DNA from: Acidobacteriota bacterium
Lineage (GTDB): Bacteria; Acidobacteriota; Terriglobia; Terriglobales; Acidobacteriaceae
Length of the DNA stretch: 64,000 nucleotides
Reading direction: 5' to 3'
NCBI GenBank assembly: GCA_021806005.1
Contig: JAJZDM010000001.1
Location: forward strand, 86,114-150,113
Shown: piece after piece, positions 1 to 8,811 of the stretch
Numbering within the stretch: the first letter of the stretch is position 1
How the letters are laid out: every line of letters starts with the position of its first letter
Notes under the pieces: generated by a model
What the model saw: only the letters and a program-made list of their open reading frames with translations
What the model was told of the DNA's origin: nothing
Databases searched by the model: none
Position numbers and translations under genes: made by a program

Positions 1-788
1 CTCGAGGGGCGACCTCTGCGCAGGAGCCCACGGCCGTCTCCGATGAGCACGGCTCGGTGGTCATCTCCAGCATCCGGGCGTACGGCGACACGATCCATAC
101 GTTTGTAGAACGCCGCAACTACAACGGAGTCTTCTTCCCCGGCTATCGCGCGCTGGAAGAAGACACGGTTGCCCGGCCGGTGGGTCTGTTGCACATCGAC
201 CACATCGTTGGGAACGTCGGTTGGAACGCCATGAACGAGTGGGTGGACTTCTACTCCCGGGTGATGGGCTTCTCTCTCTATCAGCACTTTGACGACAGGG
301 ATATCTCTACTGAGTACTCCGCCCTGATGTCCAAGGTGATGGCGAACGCCAACGGCTATGTGAAGTTTCCCATCAACGAACCGGCGGTGGGCCGCAGGAA
401 GTCACAGATCGAGGAGTATCTGGAGTTTTACGATGGTCCCGGTGTTCAACATCTGGCGCTGGCGACCCACGATATTCTCGCCACTGTCTCCAGCCTGGAG
501 CGCCAGGGGGTGCAGTTCCTCACCGTTCCGCACACGTACTACACCGAGTTGCAGCAGCGCGTGGGCCGGATCGACGAGCCGCTGGAGGAGCTGGAGCGTC
601 TGGGAATTCTGGTGGATCGCGACGACGAGGGTTATATGCTCCAGATCTTCACCAAGCCGGTGGAGGACCGTCCAACGCTGTTCTTTGAGATCATCCAGCG
701 CAAGGGCAGCCGCAGCTTCGGCAAGGGAAACTTCAAAGCCCTGTTCGAGGCCATCGAACGTGAGCAGGAAGCCCGTGGAAATCTTTAG
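1..788 (+). CDS. hpd: 4-hydroxyphenylpyruvate dioxygenase, 5'-truncated by the window
   Basis: C-terminal part (about 262 residues) of the Fe(II) dioxygenase that converts 4-hydroxyphenylpyruvate to homogentisate in tyrosine breakdown. The frame is open to the window edge (first full codon at 3), so the N-terminal third is missing and the GTG at 57 is internal. Visible iron-ligand blocks are the second His of HIDHIVGNV, the His of GVQHLAL and the Glu of FFEIIQR, in the order and spacing of the family. The C-terminal substrate-gating helix region (GNFKALFEAIE) is intact. The stop overlaps the start of scoA by 14 bases, so the two are translationally linked, which makes sense because tyrosine breakdown ends in acetoacetate, the substrate of ScoAB. 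Confidence 0.95.
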   Translation, partial: RGATSAQEPTAVSDEHGSVVISSIRAYGDTIHTFVERRNYNGVFFPGYRALEEDTVARPVGLLHIDHIVGNVGWNAMNEWVDFYSRVMGFSLYQHFDDRDISTEYSALMSKVMANANGYVKFPINEPAVGRRKSQIEEYLEFYDGPGVQHLALATHDILATVSSLERQGVQFLTVPHTYYTELQQRVGRIDEPLEELERLGILVDRDDEGYMLQIFTKPVEDRPTLFFEIIQRKGSRSFGKGNFKALFEAIEREQEARGNL

Positions 789-1515
789 TCCAGACCGAGT
801 TCATAAGTTGTATCCGGATGCGCGCTCCGCGCTGGCCGGCATTGTGCGCGACGGCATGCTGCTGGCCGTGGGTGGCTTTGGCCTGTGCGGCATTCCGGAG
901 GCCCTGCTGGCTGCGGTGCAGGAGAGCGGCGTGCGCGACCTGACTATCGCCAGCAACAACGCCGGAGTGGACGACTGGGGAATAGGCCTGCTGCTGGCCG
1001 CGCGCCAGGTGAAGAAGATGATCTCCAGCTACGTCGGGGAGAACGGGGAGTTCGAGCGCCAGTTTCTCTCCGGGGAGTTGGAGGTGGAGTTCTGTCCGCA
1101 GGGCACGCTGGCTGAGAGGATGCGCGCCGGGGGTGCAGGTATCCCCGGCTTCTACACTCCCACCGGCGTTGGTACGGTAGTGGCGGAGGGCAAGGAACAC
1201 AAGGAGTTTGACGGTCACACCTACATCCTGGAGCGCGGCCTGGTCGCCGATCTCTCCCTGGTGAAGGCGTGGAAGGCCGATACCGCCGGGAATCTGGTGT
1301 ACCGCCGAACGGCGCGGAACTTCAACCCTCCTGCGGCGACCTGCGGCAGGATGACGGTGGCAGAGGCGGAGATCATCGTCCAGCCAGGCGAGTTGGATCC
1401 CGACCAGATCCACACTCCGGGCATATTTGTTCATCGTCTGGTACACAACCCGCACCCGGAGAAGCGGATCGAAAAGATTACGACCCGGGAGAACAATTCC
1501 AGAGAGGTCTTCTGA
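775..1515 (+). CDS. scoA: 3-oxoacid CoA-transferase subunit A
   Basis: Alpha subunit (246 aa) of the succinyl-CoA:acetoacetate-type CoA transferase, which moves CoA onto acetoacetate to give acetoacetyl-CoA. Family blocks are the glycine-rich [10 protein letters not shown] near the N terminus, [12 protein letters not shown] and [10 protein letters not shown]. The GTG at 775 is chosen because it follows AGGAAG at 766-771 and leaves the usual subunit length; the same frame stays open upstream only as an out-of-frame reading of hpd. It overlaps hpd by 14 bases and ends 3 bases before scoB. The pairing of subunits A and B is certain; the exact acid acceptor (acetoacetate versus another 3-oxoacid) is inferred from the neighbouring tyrosine and leucine genes. 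Confidence 0.92.
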   Translation: MEIFSPDRVHKLYPDARSALAGIVRDGMLLAVGGFGLCGIPEALLAAVQESGVRDLTIASNNAGVDDWGIGLLLAARQVKKMISSYVGENGEFERQFLSGELEVEFCPQGTLAERMRAGGAGIPGFYTPTGVGTVVAEGKEHKEFDGHTYILERGLVADLSLVKAWKADTAGNLVYRRTARNFNPPAATCGRMTVAEAEIIVQPGELDPDQIHTPGIFVHRLVHNPHPEKRIEKITTRENNSREVF

Positions 1516-1518
1516 GCT

Positions 1519-2145
1519 ATGCCGTGGAACCGCAATCAGATGGCTGCCCGCGCCGCCCTTGAGCTCCGCGACGGGTTTTATGTCAACCTGGGGATTGGCA
1601 TGCCCACGCTGGTGGCCAACTTTGTTCCAGCCGACATTACCGTAACCCTGCAGTCAGAGAACGGTCTGCTGGGCATGGGACCGTTTCCTGAGACCTCCGA
1701 GGTGGATGCCGACCTGATCAACGCCGGCAAGCAGACGGTCACCTTTCTTCCTGGCGCTTCAACCTTCTCCAGCGATGAGTCCTTTGCCATGATCCGCGGA
1801 GGTCACATCGATCTGGCCATTCTGGGGGCGATGCAGGTCTCCGAACACGGCGATCTGGCCAACTGGATGATCCCGGGAAAGCGGGTAAAGGGAATGGGCG
1901 GGGCGATGGACCTGGTCTCAGGCGTCCGCCGCGTGGTGGTCCTGATGGAGCATACCTCACAGGGCGCACCCAAGCTGCTGCGGGCCTGCACCCTGCCGCT
2001 TACCGGCGCCGGTGTCGTGGATAGGGTGATCACCGACCTGGGCGTGTTCGACGTTACCGGCGAGGGTTTTGTCGCCGCCGAACTGGCCCCGGAGGTTACG
2101 GTTGGGCAGGTTCAACAGGCCAGCGGCGTGCTGGTGAGATTCTAG
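1519..2145 (+). CDS. scoB: 3-oxoacid CoA-transferase subunit B
   Basis: Beta subunit (208 aa) of the same CoA transferase. It carries the family signature [10 protein letters not shown], whose Glu forms the covalent glutamyl-CoA intermediate, plus [10 protein letters not shown] near the N terminus and the [19 protein letters not shown] block near the C terminus. Length matches the family. ATG at 1519 lies 3 bases after the scoA stop, as expected for a co-translated heterodimer. The next gene (2167, a secreted hydrolase) is only 21 bases downstream and may be in the same transcript, although its role in the pathway is not evident. Confidence 0.94.
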   Translation: MPWNRNQMAARAALELRDGFYVNLGIGMPTLVANFVPADITVTLQSENGLLGMGPFPETSEVDADLINAGKQTVTFLPGASTFSSDESFAMIRGGHIDLAILGAMQVSEHGDLANWMIPGKRVKGMGGAMDLVSGVRRVVVLMEHTSQGAPKLLRACTLPLTGAGVVDRVITDLGVFDVTGEGFVAAELAPEVTVGQVQQASGVLVRF

Positions 2146-2166
2146 GGGCGGTCGGGAGAGATCAGC

Positions 2167-3516
2167 ATGCGTGTAGGGTTTCTCCTGATGACGACGATCC
2201 TTGCCGCCTCGACCGCCTTATGTCAGGAGAAGGCCGTTATGAGCGCACAAAGCATGGTCGAAGAGGCCCGCCAGGCCTCGACGTTGAGCGGTGCTCTGGC
2301 AGTTGCGGGTACCGAACCGGTTCGCATCCTGTACATTCACGGCATCGGCGCAACAGGCTCTGGCGGCTCACTGGATCTGCAGCGGAGCATCTGCCGCTAT
2401 GCCCGTAAGATGATGCACCAGGAGTGCGTGGGCGGGCCGACCCGGGTGGGCGACCGCGAGTACGCCGATGATGGTATCTTCGCCCCTTACGAGGAGGCCG
2501 GGAGCAACGGACTGGATCCGAAGGTTGCGGCGGTGCGCTACATGGGCTCTCCTATCTGGACGACGTGGGACCAGTGGCACGCTTCCGCACCTTTCGTCGA
2601 CCACTACCGCATTCTCTTTCGCAGTGGCAAATCTGTTCTGGTGGATGAGATCAACTGGTGGCCGCTGGTGATTCCGATCAAATGCCAGTTCATGATGCCG
2701 GATGAGACCCAGTTGGCCGGCAGATGGAAGGGCAGGGGCGACAACTACCTGAGCATCTGCTCGCGTCAGGAAGCGGGTGTGACGGATGTGCAGGCGCGAT
2801 CGTTCAACTGGCTGCAGGCGGCCGGCTACACACTGGACGAGCTCAACGAGCGTCCGAACCGCGCTGTGCTGATCAATCGCTGGGCCAAGGTTGGGGTGAT
2901 GGATTGGCGGTTCTCGGATGCCTTTCTCGGGGTTGGTCCTCTCCGCCGCTTCATCAGCGACGGAATAGCCGACCTGCTGGTGAAGTGCATTCCGGCGTCG
3001 GCGGATCGAACTACTCACTTCATCGCTGTCACGCACAGCATGGGCAGCTACCTGCTGACCTCCACGCTGGCCATGCAGAAGTGGGAGGATCTGGGCGTGG
3101 CGAACACGATGATGCAGGACCGCTTTGATCGGCTGCTGCAGCATCTGGACGCTGCGTTCTTCTTCGCTAATCAGATTCCTCTGCTGGTGATGGCTGATCT
3201 GGACAGGTCGAGTACTGAGTTCTTTGCCTTTGGCGAATGGAGCCGACAGAGGAAGGCCTACCTGAAGGCGAGCGACGGCGAGACGGTGGGCAGGGTGGTT
3301 GCATGGAGCGACCCTGATGACGTTCTTACCTGGCGCCTGGACAAGGATTTCCAGCGCTGGCAGACTCCGCCGGGTAACGGGATCAAGGTGGAGAATCGGC
3401 TGGTCAGGAACGGCGTGCGCTGGTTCGGGCTGGTCGAGAATCCGGAGTCTGCCCACGATAACTACGCTCGGAATTCCAAGGTGCTGCGCGCCTTGCTGGA
3501 AAGTCCGCTGCCGTAA
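2167..3516 (+). CDS. Secreted alpha/beta-hydrolase-like protein of unknown substrate
   Basis: 449 aa. Residues 1-20 look like a signal peptide (MRVGFLLMTTILAASTALCQ). The mature part begins a hydrolase-like fold with ILYIHGIGATG (oxyanion-type HG motif) and later has FIAVTHSMGSYL, a nucleophile elbow of the form xHSMG with Ser as probable nucleophile; a late AHDN near the C terminus could supply the His. I cannot assign a named family. GGGAGAG lies just upstream of the ATG. It follows scoB by 21 bases but nothing in it suggests CoA or amino-acid chemistry; a periplasmic lipase or esterase role is the simplest guess. Confidence 0.6.
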   Translation: MRVGFLLMTTILAASTALCQEKAVMSAQSMVEEARQASTLSGALAVAGTEPVRILYIHGIGATGSGGSLDLQRSICRYARKMMHQECVGGPTRVGDREYADDGIFAPYEEAGSNGLDPKVAAVRYMGSPIWTTWDQWHASAPFVDHYRILFRSGKSVLVDEINWWPLVIPIKCQFMMPDETQLAGRWKGRGDNYLSICSRQEAGVTDVQARSFNWLQAAGYTLDELNERPNRAVLINRWAKVGVMDWRFSDAFLGVGPLRRFISDGIADLLVKCIPASADRTTHFIAVTHSMGSYLLTSTLAMQKWEDLGVANTMMQDRFDRLLQHLDAAFFFANQIPLLVMADLDRSSTEFFAFGEWSRQRKAYLKASDGETVGRVVAWSDPDDVLTWRLDKDFQRWQTPPGNGIKVENRLVRNGVRWFGLVENPESAHDNYARNSKVLRALLESPLP

Positions 3517-3600
3517 GATCATCTTCCGACGGTTGGCCTGCGGAACGTCTCGCATCGGGCCAGCAAGACCGGCTCGCGGGAAGGTTGGGGACGGTTCAAG

Positions 3601-3622
3601 AAACCTTCCCCAGTGAAGGTTT
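3601..3622. terminator. Hairpin between convergent operons
   Basis: Perfect 8-bp stem (AAACCTTC at 3601-3608, GAAGGTTT at 3615-3622) with a 6-base loop, in the 162-base gap between the hydrolase (+) and the hydratase (-). Read on the minus strand the stem ends in GGTTTCTT, which is terminator-like. A second smaller inverted repeat (CCAGAGA/TCTCTGG) lies at 3644-3662. Confidence 0.45.
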
Positions 3623-3678
3623 GGGTGGAACGTAGCAGTGTGTCCAGAGAGATCGTCTCTGGGTCCGGGTTCGCGGGC

Positions 3679-4455
3679 TCAGGACCAGGTGGGTTTTCGC
3701 TTCTCCAGAAAGGACGCCACGCCCTCATGAAAGTCGGCTGTCTCCCGGGCTGCCGCATTGGCCTCCAGGGAGGAGGCGATGGCCGCATCCAGCCAGGCCC
3801 GGCTCTGCGCTGCCAGCAACTTTTTCGTGGCCCGCACACTTGCTGGGCTGTTCGCGCAGAGGGTCTGGGCAAGTGCCTGCACGCGGGCGGAGAGTTCCTG
3901 AGGAGCTGCGAGTTCGGTGATGAGCCCCAGGCGATATCCCTCGACGGCGTCAAAGAGCCTGCCGGTGAGCAGCAGATCCCGAGCCCGCTTCTCCCCGATC
4001 TGCAGCACCAGGTATGCCGACACCAGCGCCGGCACGAATCCGATGCGGACCTCGGTGTAACCGAACTTTGCCTCAGGTACGGCCAGGGTGAAGTCGCAGA
4101 TGGTGGCCAGCCCGGTTCCGCCTGCGATGGCCGCTCCATGGACCGCGGCGATGGTCGCCTTGGGCAGCTCATACAAGGTGCGGAACAAGCGGGATATGCG
4201 ATCGGCATCTTCACGGTGCTCGATGGCGCTCTTGTCTTTGGCTGCCTGCAAGGCAGAGAGATCGAGGCCGGAGCAGAATGCGTCGCCGGCTCCCTCCAGT
4301 ATCACCACGCGGCAGGAGCCGGCTCCGGCGTCTTCAAGTGCCGTGGTCAACTCGCTCTGCATCAGCGGCGTCATGGCGTTGCGCCGCTCCGGGCGGTTCA
4401 GCCGAATCTTCCGCACCCAGCCCTGCTCCTCAACGATGATGGTCGTGTAGCTCAC
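3679..4455 (-). CDS. Enoyl-CoA hydratase/isomerase family protein, probable methylglutaconyl-CoA hydratase
   Basis: 258 aa crotonase. Its place after HMG-CoA lyase, acyl-CoA dehydrogenase and the biotin-dependent carboxyltransferase suggests 3-methylglutaconyl-CoA hydration in leucine breakdown. Crotonase marks: RPERRNAM near the N terminus, AFCSGLDL (CoA/oxyanion loop), HGAAIAGGTGLA and FGYTEVRIGF. At the position of the first catalytic Glu of rat enoyl-CoA hydratase (Glu144) it has Gly115, whereas the second (Glu164) is kept as Glu135, with the expected spacing of 20. The start overlaps the lyase stop by 4 bases (ATGA), so translation is coupled. Isomerase or another branched-chain crotonase remains possible. 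Confidence 0.8.
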   Translation of the reverse strand: MSYTTIIVEEQGWVRKIRLNRPERRNAMTPLMQSELTTALEDAGAGSCRVVILEGAGDAFCSGLDLSALQAAKDKSAIEHREDADRISRLFRTLYELPKATIAAVHGAAIAGGTGLATICDFTLAVPEAKFGYTEVRIGFVPALVSAYLVLQIGEKRARDLLLTGRLFDAVEGYRLGLITELAAPQELSARVQALAQTLCANSPASVRATKKLLAAQSRAWLDAAIASSLEANAAARETADFHEGVASFLEKRKPTWS

Positions 4456-5363
4456 AACACCTCTCCTTTTGCCGCGGGGCGTTCGTCCGGCGGCAGTCGA
4501 TGGCCGTAGTCCTGCGCGATCCGCTCTGTCTCGACGAGGAGTTCACCCAGGGGCTGGATGTGAGGCAGGTTGGCGTCCAGATCGCGCAGCACCGCCAGCA
4601 GGATCTCCGTGGGGATGTTCCCGACCAGCGCGTCCTGGGCGAAGGGACAGCCGCCAAGCCCGCCAAGGGCGGCATCGAAGCGTCTGCAGCCGCCGGCAAA
4701 CGCCGCCTTGATGTGGTCGGCAGCCTGATCGCGGCGGGCATGCAGATGCACCCCGATCTCCAGTTCAGGATGCTCCGCCACGACCTCACCGACGACCTGC
4801 AGCAATTGGAAGGAGGTGGCCACTCCCACGGTATCGGCCAGGGAGATCTGGCCGATGCCATAGCTCTTCAGCGTGTCGCAGGCATCGAGCACTAGAGGCA
4901 GGCCCCAGGGATCTCCGTAGGGATTGCCGAAGGCCATGGAGACGTAGGCCACCAGACCCAGGTCTGCGCTTTGGGCGAGGTTGCGGATCTCGGCCAGAGC
5001 GTGCAGTGCCTCCATCTGGGTCTGCCGCTGGTTGCGCAAGAGAAAACCGGGTGAGATGGAGTAAGGAAACCCCAGCGTGTTCACCTTGCCGGTGGCGATG
5101 GCGCGCTGGGCTCCCTGGGGATTGACCACGATCCCGATCACCTCTACCGAAGCAGGCAATGGGTCCAAGAGTTGCAGGACCTGTTCGGAATCTGCCATCT
5201 GCGGCACCGCAGCGGGAGAGACGAAGCTGGCTGCATCGATGTGCAGAAAACCTGCAGCGACCAGTTTCTGCAGAAAGGCCGCCTTGCGTTCGGACGGAAT
5301 CTGACCGCTCAGCCCCTGCCATGCGTCGCGAGGGCACTCGACGATCTTGACTGCTTGCTTCAT
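4452..5363 (-). CDS. mvaB: Hydroxymethylglutaryl-CoA lyase
   Basis: Splits 3-hydroxy-3-methylglutaryl-CoA into acetyl-CoA and acetoacetate. 303 aa from the ATG at 5363, which follows AAGGATTCC and gives the family length; the frame continues open upstream without any conserved sequence. TIM-barrel lyase motifs are present: CPRDAWQG (catalytic Arg-Asp), FVSPAAVPQMAD, KVNTLGFPYSIS, GVHLHAR (metal-binding HxH) and GLGGCPFA (catalytic Cys loop). The first motif is shortened compared with the common GPRDGLQNE. Acetoacetate made here is the substrate of the facing scoAB genes. Confidence 0.88.
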   Translation of the reverse strand: MKQAVKIVECPRDAWQGLSGQIPSERKAAFLQKLVAAGFLHIDAASFVSPAAVPQMADSEQVLQLLDPLPASVEVIGIVVNPQGAQRAIATGKVNTLGFPYSISPGFLLRNQRQTQMEALHALAEIRNLAQSADLGLVAYVSMAFGNPYGDPWGLPLVLDACDTLKSYGIGQISLADTVGVATSFQLLQVVGEVVAEHPELEIGVHLHARRDQAADHIKAAFAGGCRRFDAALGGLGGCPFAQDALVGNIPTEILLAVLRDLDANLPHIQPLGELLVETERIAQDYGHRLPPDERPAAKGEVL

Positions 5364-5494
5364 GGAATCCTTCACTGAATCCTTCCCTGGCCCTGCCCAG
5401 CCTGATAACGATGGGCCTGCTGTGGTTGGTGATGCCAGGCCGGCAGTCGGCTGTACGCTCCGGTCGGTCTGTCCCAACCTTCAGGGAGATGGCT

Positions 5495-6685
5495 CTATCC
5501 GCGAGAGGGTTGTACCTTGAGGATCTCCCGCGCGATGACCATGCGCTGGATCTCACTGGTTCCCTCACCGATGGTGCACAGCTTGACATCGCGATAGAAC
5601 TTCTCCGCGGGATAGTCTTTGATGAACCCGTAGCCGCCGAACAACTGCACGGCCTCATTGCAGATCTTCACGGCAACCTCGCTGGCAAAGAGCTTGGCCA
5701 TGGCCGACTCGCGGGTGATTCTTCTTCCGGCATCCTTCAACACTGCGGAGCGTTGGGTCAGCAGGCGCGCGGCGTCCAGCTCGGTGGCCATATCGGCGAG
5801 CTTCCACTGGATTCCCTGGAACTCTGCGATGGCCTTTCCAAACTGGCGGCGCTCCTTGACGTAGCGCAGCGCCGCATCCAGGGCTCCGCGCGCAATTCCC
5901 AGGGAGAGCGCCGCAATCGAGATTCGTCCGCCGTCCAGGATCCGCATGGCATCGACGAACCCCTCGCCCTCGACGCCCAGAAGGTTTTCGGCTGGAATCT
6001 CGCAATCCTCAAAGATCAATTCGGAGGTATCGCTGGCGCGCAGGCCGAGCTTGTTCTCCTTCTTTCCTGCCCGAAAGCCTCGGGTGTTCTTTTCGACCAC
6101 AAAGGCGGAGAGGCCGTGGGTGCCTTTGGACTTGTCGGTTACGGCGATCACGACCAGCACATCCGCATAGTGTCCGTTGGTGATGAAGGTCTTGGTTCCG
6201 TTGAGCACCCATCGGTCGCCCTTGCGGACGGCGGTGGTCCGAGCCCCGCCTGCGTCGGAGCCGGATCCCGGTTCCGTAAGCCCCCAGGCGGCCAGCCACT
6301 CGCCGGTTGCCAGTCTCGGAATATATCTCCGCCGCTGCTCCTCATTGCCGGCCACGAAGATATGATTCGAGCCCAGCGAGTTATGCGCGGCGACGGTGAG
6401 GCCTATGGAGCCGTCGACGGCTGAGAGTTCTTCGATGGCCAGTACGTAGTCCACATAGCCCATTCCCGCGCCGCCGTACTCGGCGGGAAAGATCACCCCC
6501 AGCAGCCCCATCTCTCCCAGCTTCTTCACGGTGGAAACAGGGAACTCGCCCTTCTCATCCCACTCCATCATGAAAGGCGCGATCTCGCGCGCGGCAAACT
6601 GTCGAATCTCTTTGCGCAGGGCCTCCTGGTCTTCGGTCAGTACAAACGGGTACAACAGATCCTTGTTCTCAACTGCAACGCCCAT
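5495..6685 (-). CDS. Acyl-CoA dehydrogenase (branched/short-chain type)
   Basis: FAD enzyme introducing the alpha,beta double bond into an acyl-CoA; context suggests isovaleryl-CoA. 396 aa from the ATG at 6685, which has GGAG eight bases upstream. Family blocks: [64 protein letters not shown] and [10 protein letters not shown]. The Glu of EGTSE (Glu374) sits where MCAD/SCAD-type enzymes have their catalytic base; classical isovaleryl-CoA dehydrogenase has Ala there and uses a Glu elsewhere, so the substrate assignment is not secure. Third-to-last gene of the minus-strand operon, 131 bases before the lyase. Confidence 0.88.
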   Translation of the reverse strand: MGVAVENKDLLYPFVLTEDQEALRKEIRQFAAREIAPFMMEWDEKGEFPVSTVKKLGEMGLLGVIFPAEYGGAGMGYVDYVLAIEELSAVDGSIGLTVAAHNSLGSNHIFVAGNEEQRRRYIPRLATGEWLAAWGLTEPGSGSDAGGARTTAVRKGDRWVLNGTKTFITNGHYADVLVVIAVTDKSKGTHGLSAFVVEKNTRGFRAGKKENKLGLRASDTSELIFEDCEIPAENLLGVEGEGFVDAMRILDGGRISIAALSLGIARGALDAALRYVKERRQFGKAIAEFQGIQWKLADMATELDAARLLTQRSAVLKDAGRRITRESAMAKLFASEVAVKICNEAVQLFGGYGFIKDYPAEKFYRDVKLCTIGEGTSEIQRMVIAREILKVQPSRG

Positions 6686-6867
6686 CGTTTCGGCTCCTTT
6701 GCCGGTTTCCGTGCTCCGCACCCCAGTGCGGAACTCCGCAGATGTTCTGGATGATGCCGGTTCTTCCCAAAGTGCTGCCCGGCCGCCAGGTTCCGGCTCC
6801 GGGTTGAGCCAGCGAATCATACAACCCGGCGAAGACCGCTGCCCAGTCCTCTGGGCGACTATCGCAC

Positions 6868-8613
6868 TCAGGTCTGAAGCACTCCGGGATTGAACGCGGG
6901 TACCTCCGGATTCAGCGCACAGGCCTCGAGGGCCATCAGCAGCGTCTGACGGGTTTTGGCTGGATCGATGATGGCATCGATCCACAGCCGCGCTGCGCCA
7001 TATCGCGGGTCAGCCTGCGCATCGTAGGTTCCTTTGATCTCGTCGTAGAGAGCCTTTCTTTCCTCCTGGCTCAGCCGCTTGCCTCCGCGTTCGAGTTGCC
7101 GGGCGCGTACCTCGGCCAGCGTACCTGCTGCCGATGCTCCGCTCATGACGGCGTAGCGCGCGGTGGGCCAGGCGAAGAGAAATCGCGGGTCGTAGGCTTT
7201 GCCGCACATGGCGTAATGACCCGCGCCAAAGCTTCCGCCGATGATGACAGTAATCTTGGGCACCACGCTGTTGCTTACGGCGGAGACCATCTTTGCTCCT
7301 GCCCGGATGATCCCAGACCACTCCGCATCTTTGCCCACCATGAAGCCGTTCACATCATGCAGGAAGATCAGGGGCACCAGGTTCTGGTTGCAGTCCATGA
7401 TGAAGCGTGCGGCCTTCTGCGCGGCTTCCGTGTAGATCACTCCGCCGACCTCGATGCGTTTGCTTCCCGCCATCGGCCCCACGGCAACGGTCTGAATCTG
7501 ATTGGTCTTTTGATTGGCGACGATGCCCACCGCGCGTCCGCCGATTCGGGCGTATCCGCACAGCACGGTTCGGCCAAACTCCGCCTTGTACTCCTCAAAC
7601 TCGCTGCGGTCCACAAGGCGCGCGATGACCTCGCGCATCTCATAGACGTTGCTGGAGCCGGGAGCCGGATTGAGCAGCGTGTAGAGATCTTCAGCGGTAA
7701 ATCGGGGTGCATCCTTCTCGGCATCGAAGGCGGCGGCAGCGAAGGGTCCGGCAGCAAAGGGGCCGGAGGCCCGCTGCCCCATCATGCCGACCAGAGTGCG
7801 TATCCGGGCGAGGCACGTGGCGTCGTCGGGCTCCCGGAAGTCCACAGTTCCGGAGATCTCGGCGTGCATGGCGGCTCCGCCCAACTCCTCGGCTTCGGTC
7901 TTCTGCCCGATGGCTGCCTGCACCAGGGATGGACCGGCAAGAAAGAGGCCGGATCCTTCGGTCATCAGGACGGTGTCTGTCATTACGGGCAGATACGCTC
8001 CACCGGCCACGCACATACCCATGATGGCGGTGATCTGGGGGATTCCGAGGGAACTCATCACAGCGTTGTTGCGGAAGACGCGCCCGAAGTCATCCGTATC
8101 GGGAAACACATCCTCCTGCAGGGGCAGAAACACTCCGGCCGAATCGACCAGGTACAAGGTCGGAATCCGGTTTTCCAGGGCGATGGTCTGGGCTCGCAGC
8201 ACCTTCTTGGCGGTCATGGGAAAGAAGGCTCCCGCCTTGACGGTGGCATCGTTGGCGATGACCATGCAGATCCGCCCGCAGACTCTGCCCAGTCCGGTGA
8301 CCACGCCGGCTCCGGGAGCTCCGCCGTACTCCGCATACATTCCATGGGCGGCCCACAGACCGAGCTCGAGAAGATCTGTTCCCTCATCCAGCAGGAGAGC
8401 CAGGCGTTCGCGCACCGTCATCCGACCTTTGGCCCGCTGCGCCTCGGCGGCTTTGCTCCCGCCCCCCTGGCGAATTTCATCCTCTTGAAGGCGGAGCGCC
8501 GAAAGCAGCGCCAGCAGCGCCGCCTGATTCTCCTGCGCTCTGACCGAGCCAAGGTCCAGCCGCGTTTCCAGTTGCGACCGTGACCGATTCCTGCCGTTGA
8601 TAGGGTCCGTCAT
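6868..8613 (-). CDS. liuB: Acyl-CoA carboxylase carboxyltransferase (beta) subunit, methylcrotonyl-CoA carboxylase type
   Basis: 581 aa subunit that transfers carboxyl from biotin to an acyl-CoA. Both crotonase-like halves are present: N-terminal [12 protein letters not shown] and [17 protein letters not shown] (typical of methylcrotonyl-CoA carboxylases), C-terminal [20 protein letters not shown] and [11 protein letters not shown]. Longer than the usual approximately 535 aa because of the N-terminal 30-45 residues and a small insertion. First gene of the minus-strand operon. The biotin carboxylase/biotin-carrier partner subunit is not next to it or elsewhere in the window, so it must be encoded elsewhere. 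Methylcrotonyl-CoA as substrate is inferred from motif and neighbours. Confidence 0.88.
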   Translation of the reverse strand: MTDPINGRNRSRSQLETRLDLGSVRAQENQAALLALLSALRLQEDEIRQGGGSKAAEAQRAKGRMTVRERLALLLDEGTDLLELGLWAAHGMYAEYGGAPGAGVVTGLGRVCGRICMVIANDATVKAGAFFPMTAKKVLRAQTIALENRIPTLYLVDSAGVFLPLQEDVFPDTDDFGRVFRNNAVMSSLGIPQITAIMGMCVAGGAYLPVMTDTVLMTEGSGLFLAGPSLVQAAIGQKTEAEELGGAAMHAEISGTVDFREPDDATCLARIRTLVGMMGQRASGPFAAGPFAAAAFDAEKDAPRFTAEDLYTLLNPAPGSSNVYEMREVIARLVDRSEFEEYKAEFGRTVLCGYARIGGRAVGIVANQKTNQIQTVAVGPMAGSKRIEVGGVIYTEAAQKAARFIMDCNQNLVPLIFLHDVNGFMVGKDAEWSGIIRAGAKMVSAVSNSVVPKITVIIGGSFGAGHYAMCGKAYDPRFLFAWPTARYAVMSGASAAGTLAEVRARQLERGGKRLSQEERKALYDEIKGTYDAQADPRYGAARLWIDAIIDPAKTRQTLLMALEACALNPEVPAFNPGVLQT

Positions 8614-8811
8614 TCCACCGCCTCAGATCCGCGCCGAGGATAGCATGTCTGCCGGTTGCCGTGCATGCGCTGTGCTCCTCGATGGTGCGGGATGGGACGG
8701 GTGGTTGCGTGGTTGAGCATAGTGGCGGGAGATTTGTGAGTGGCGACAAGAAAGCTGCGCAGGAGATACGGTTCGGAAGGCCGGGGAGAAGCTCTATACT
8801 GGAGGTTGCGC

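Noticed and set aside
2368..3555. Minus-strand open frame opposite the hydrolase gene
   Set aside because: The plus-strand gene has a signal peptide and nucleophile elbow; the antisense protein has no recognisable features.
7096..8583. Long plus-strand open frame opposite the carboxyltransferase gene
   Set aside because: Antisense shadow rich in His/Gly/Asp without family resemblance or ribosome-binding site.
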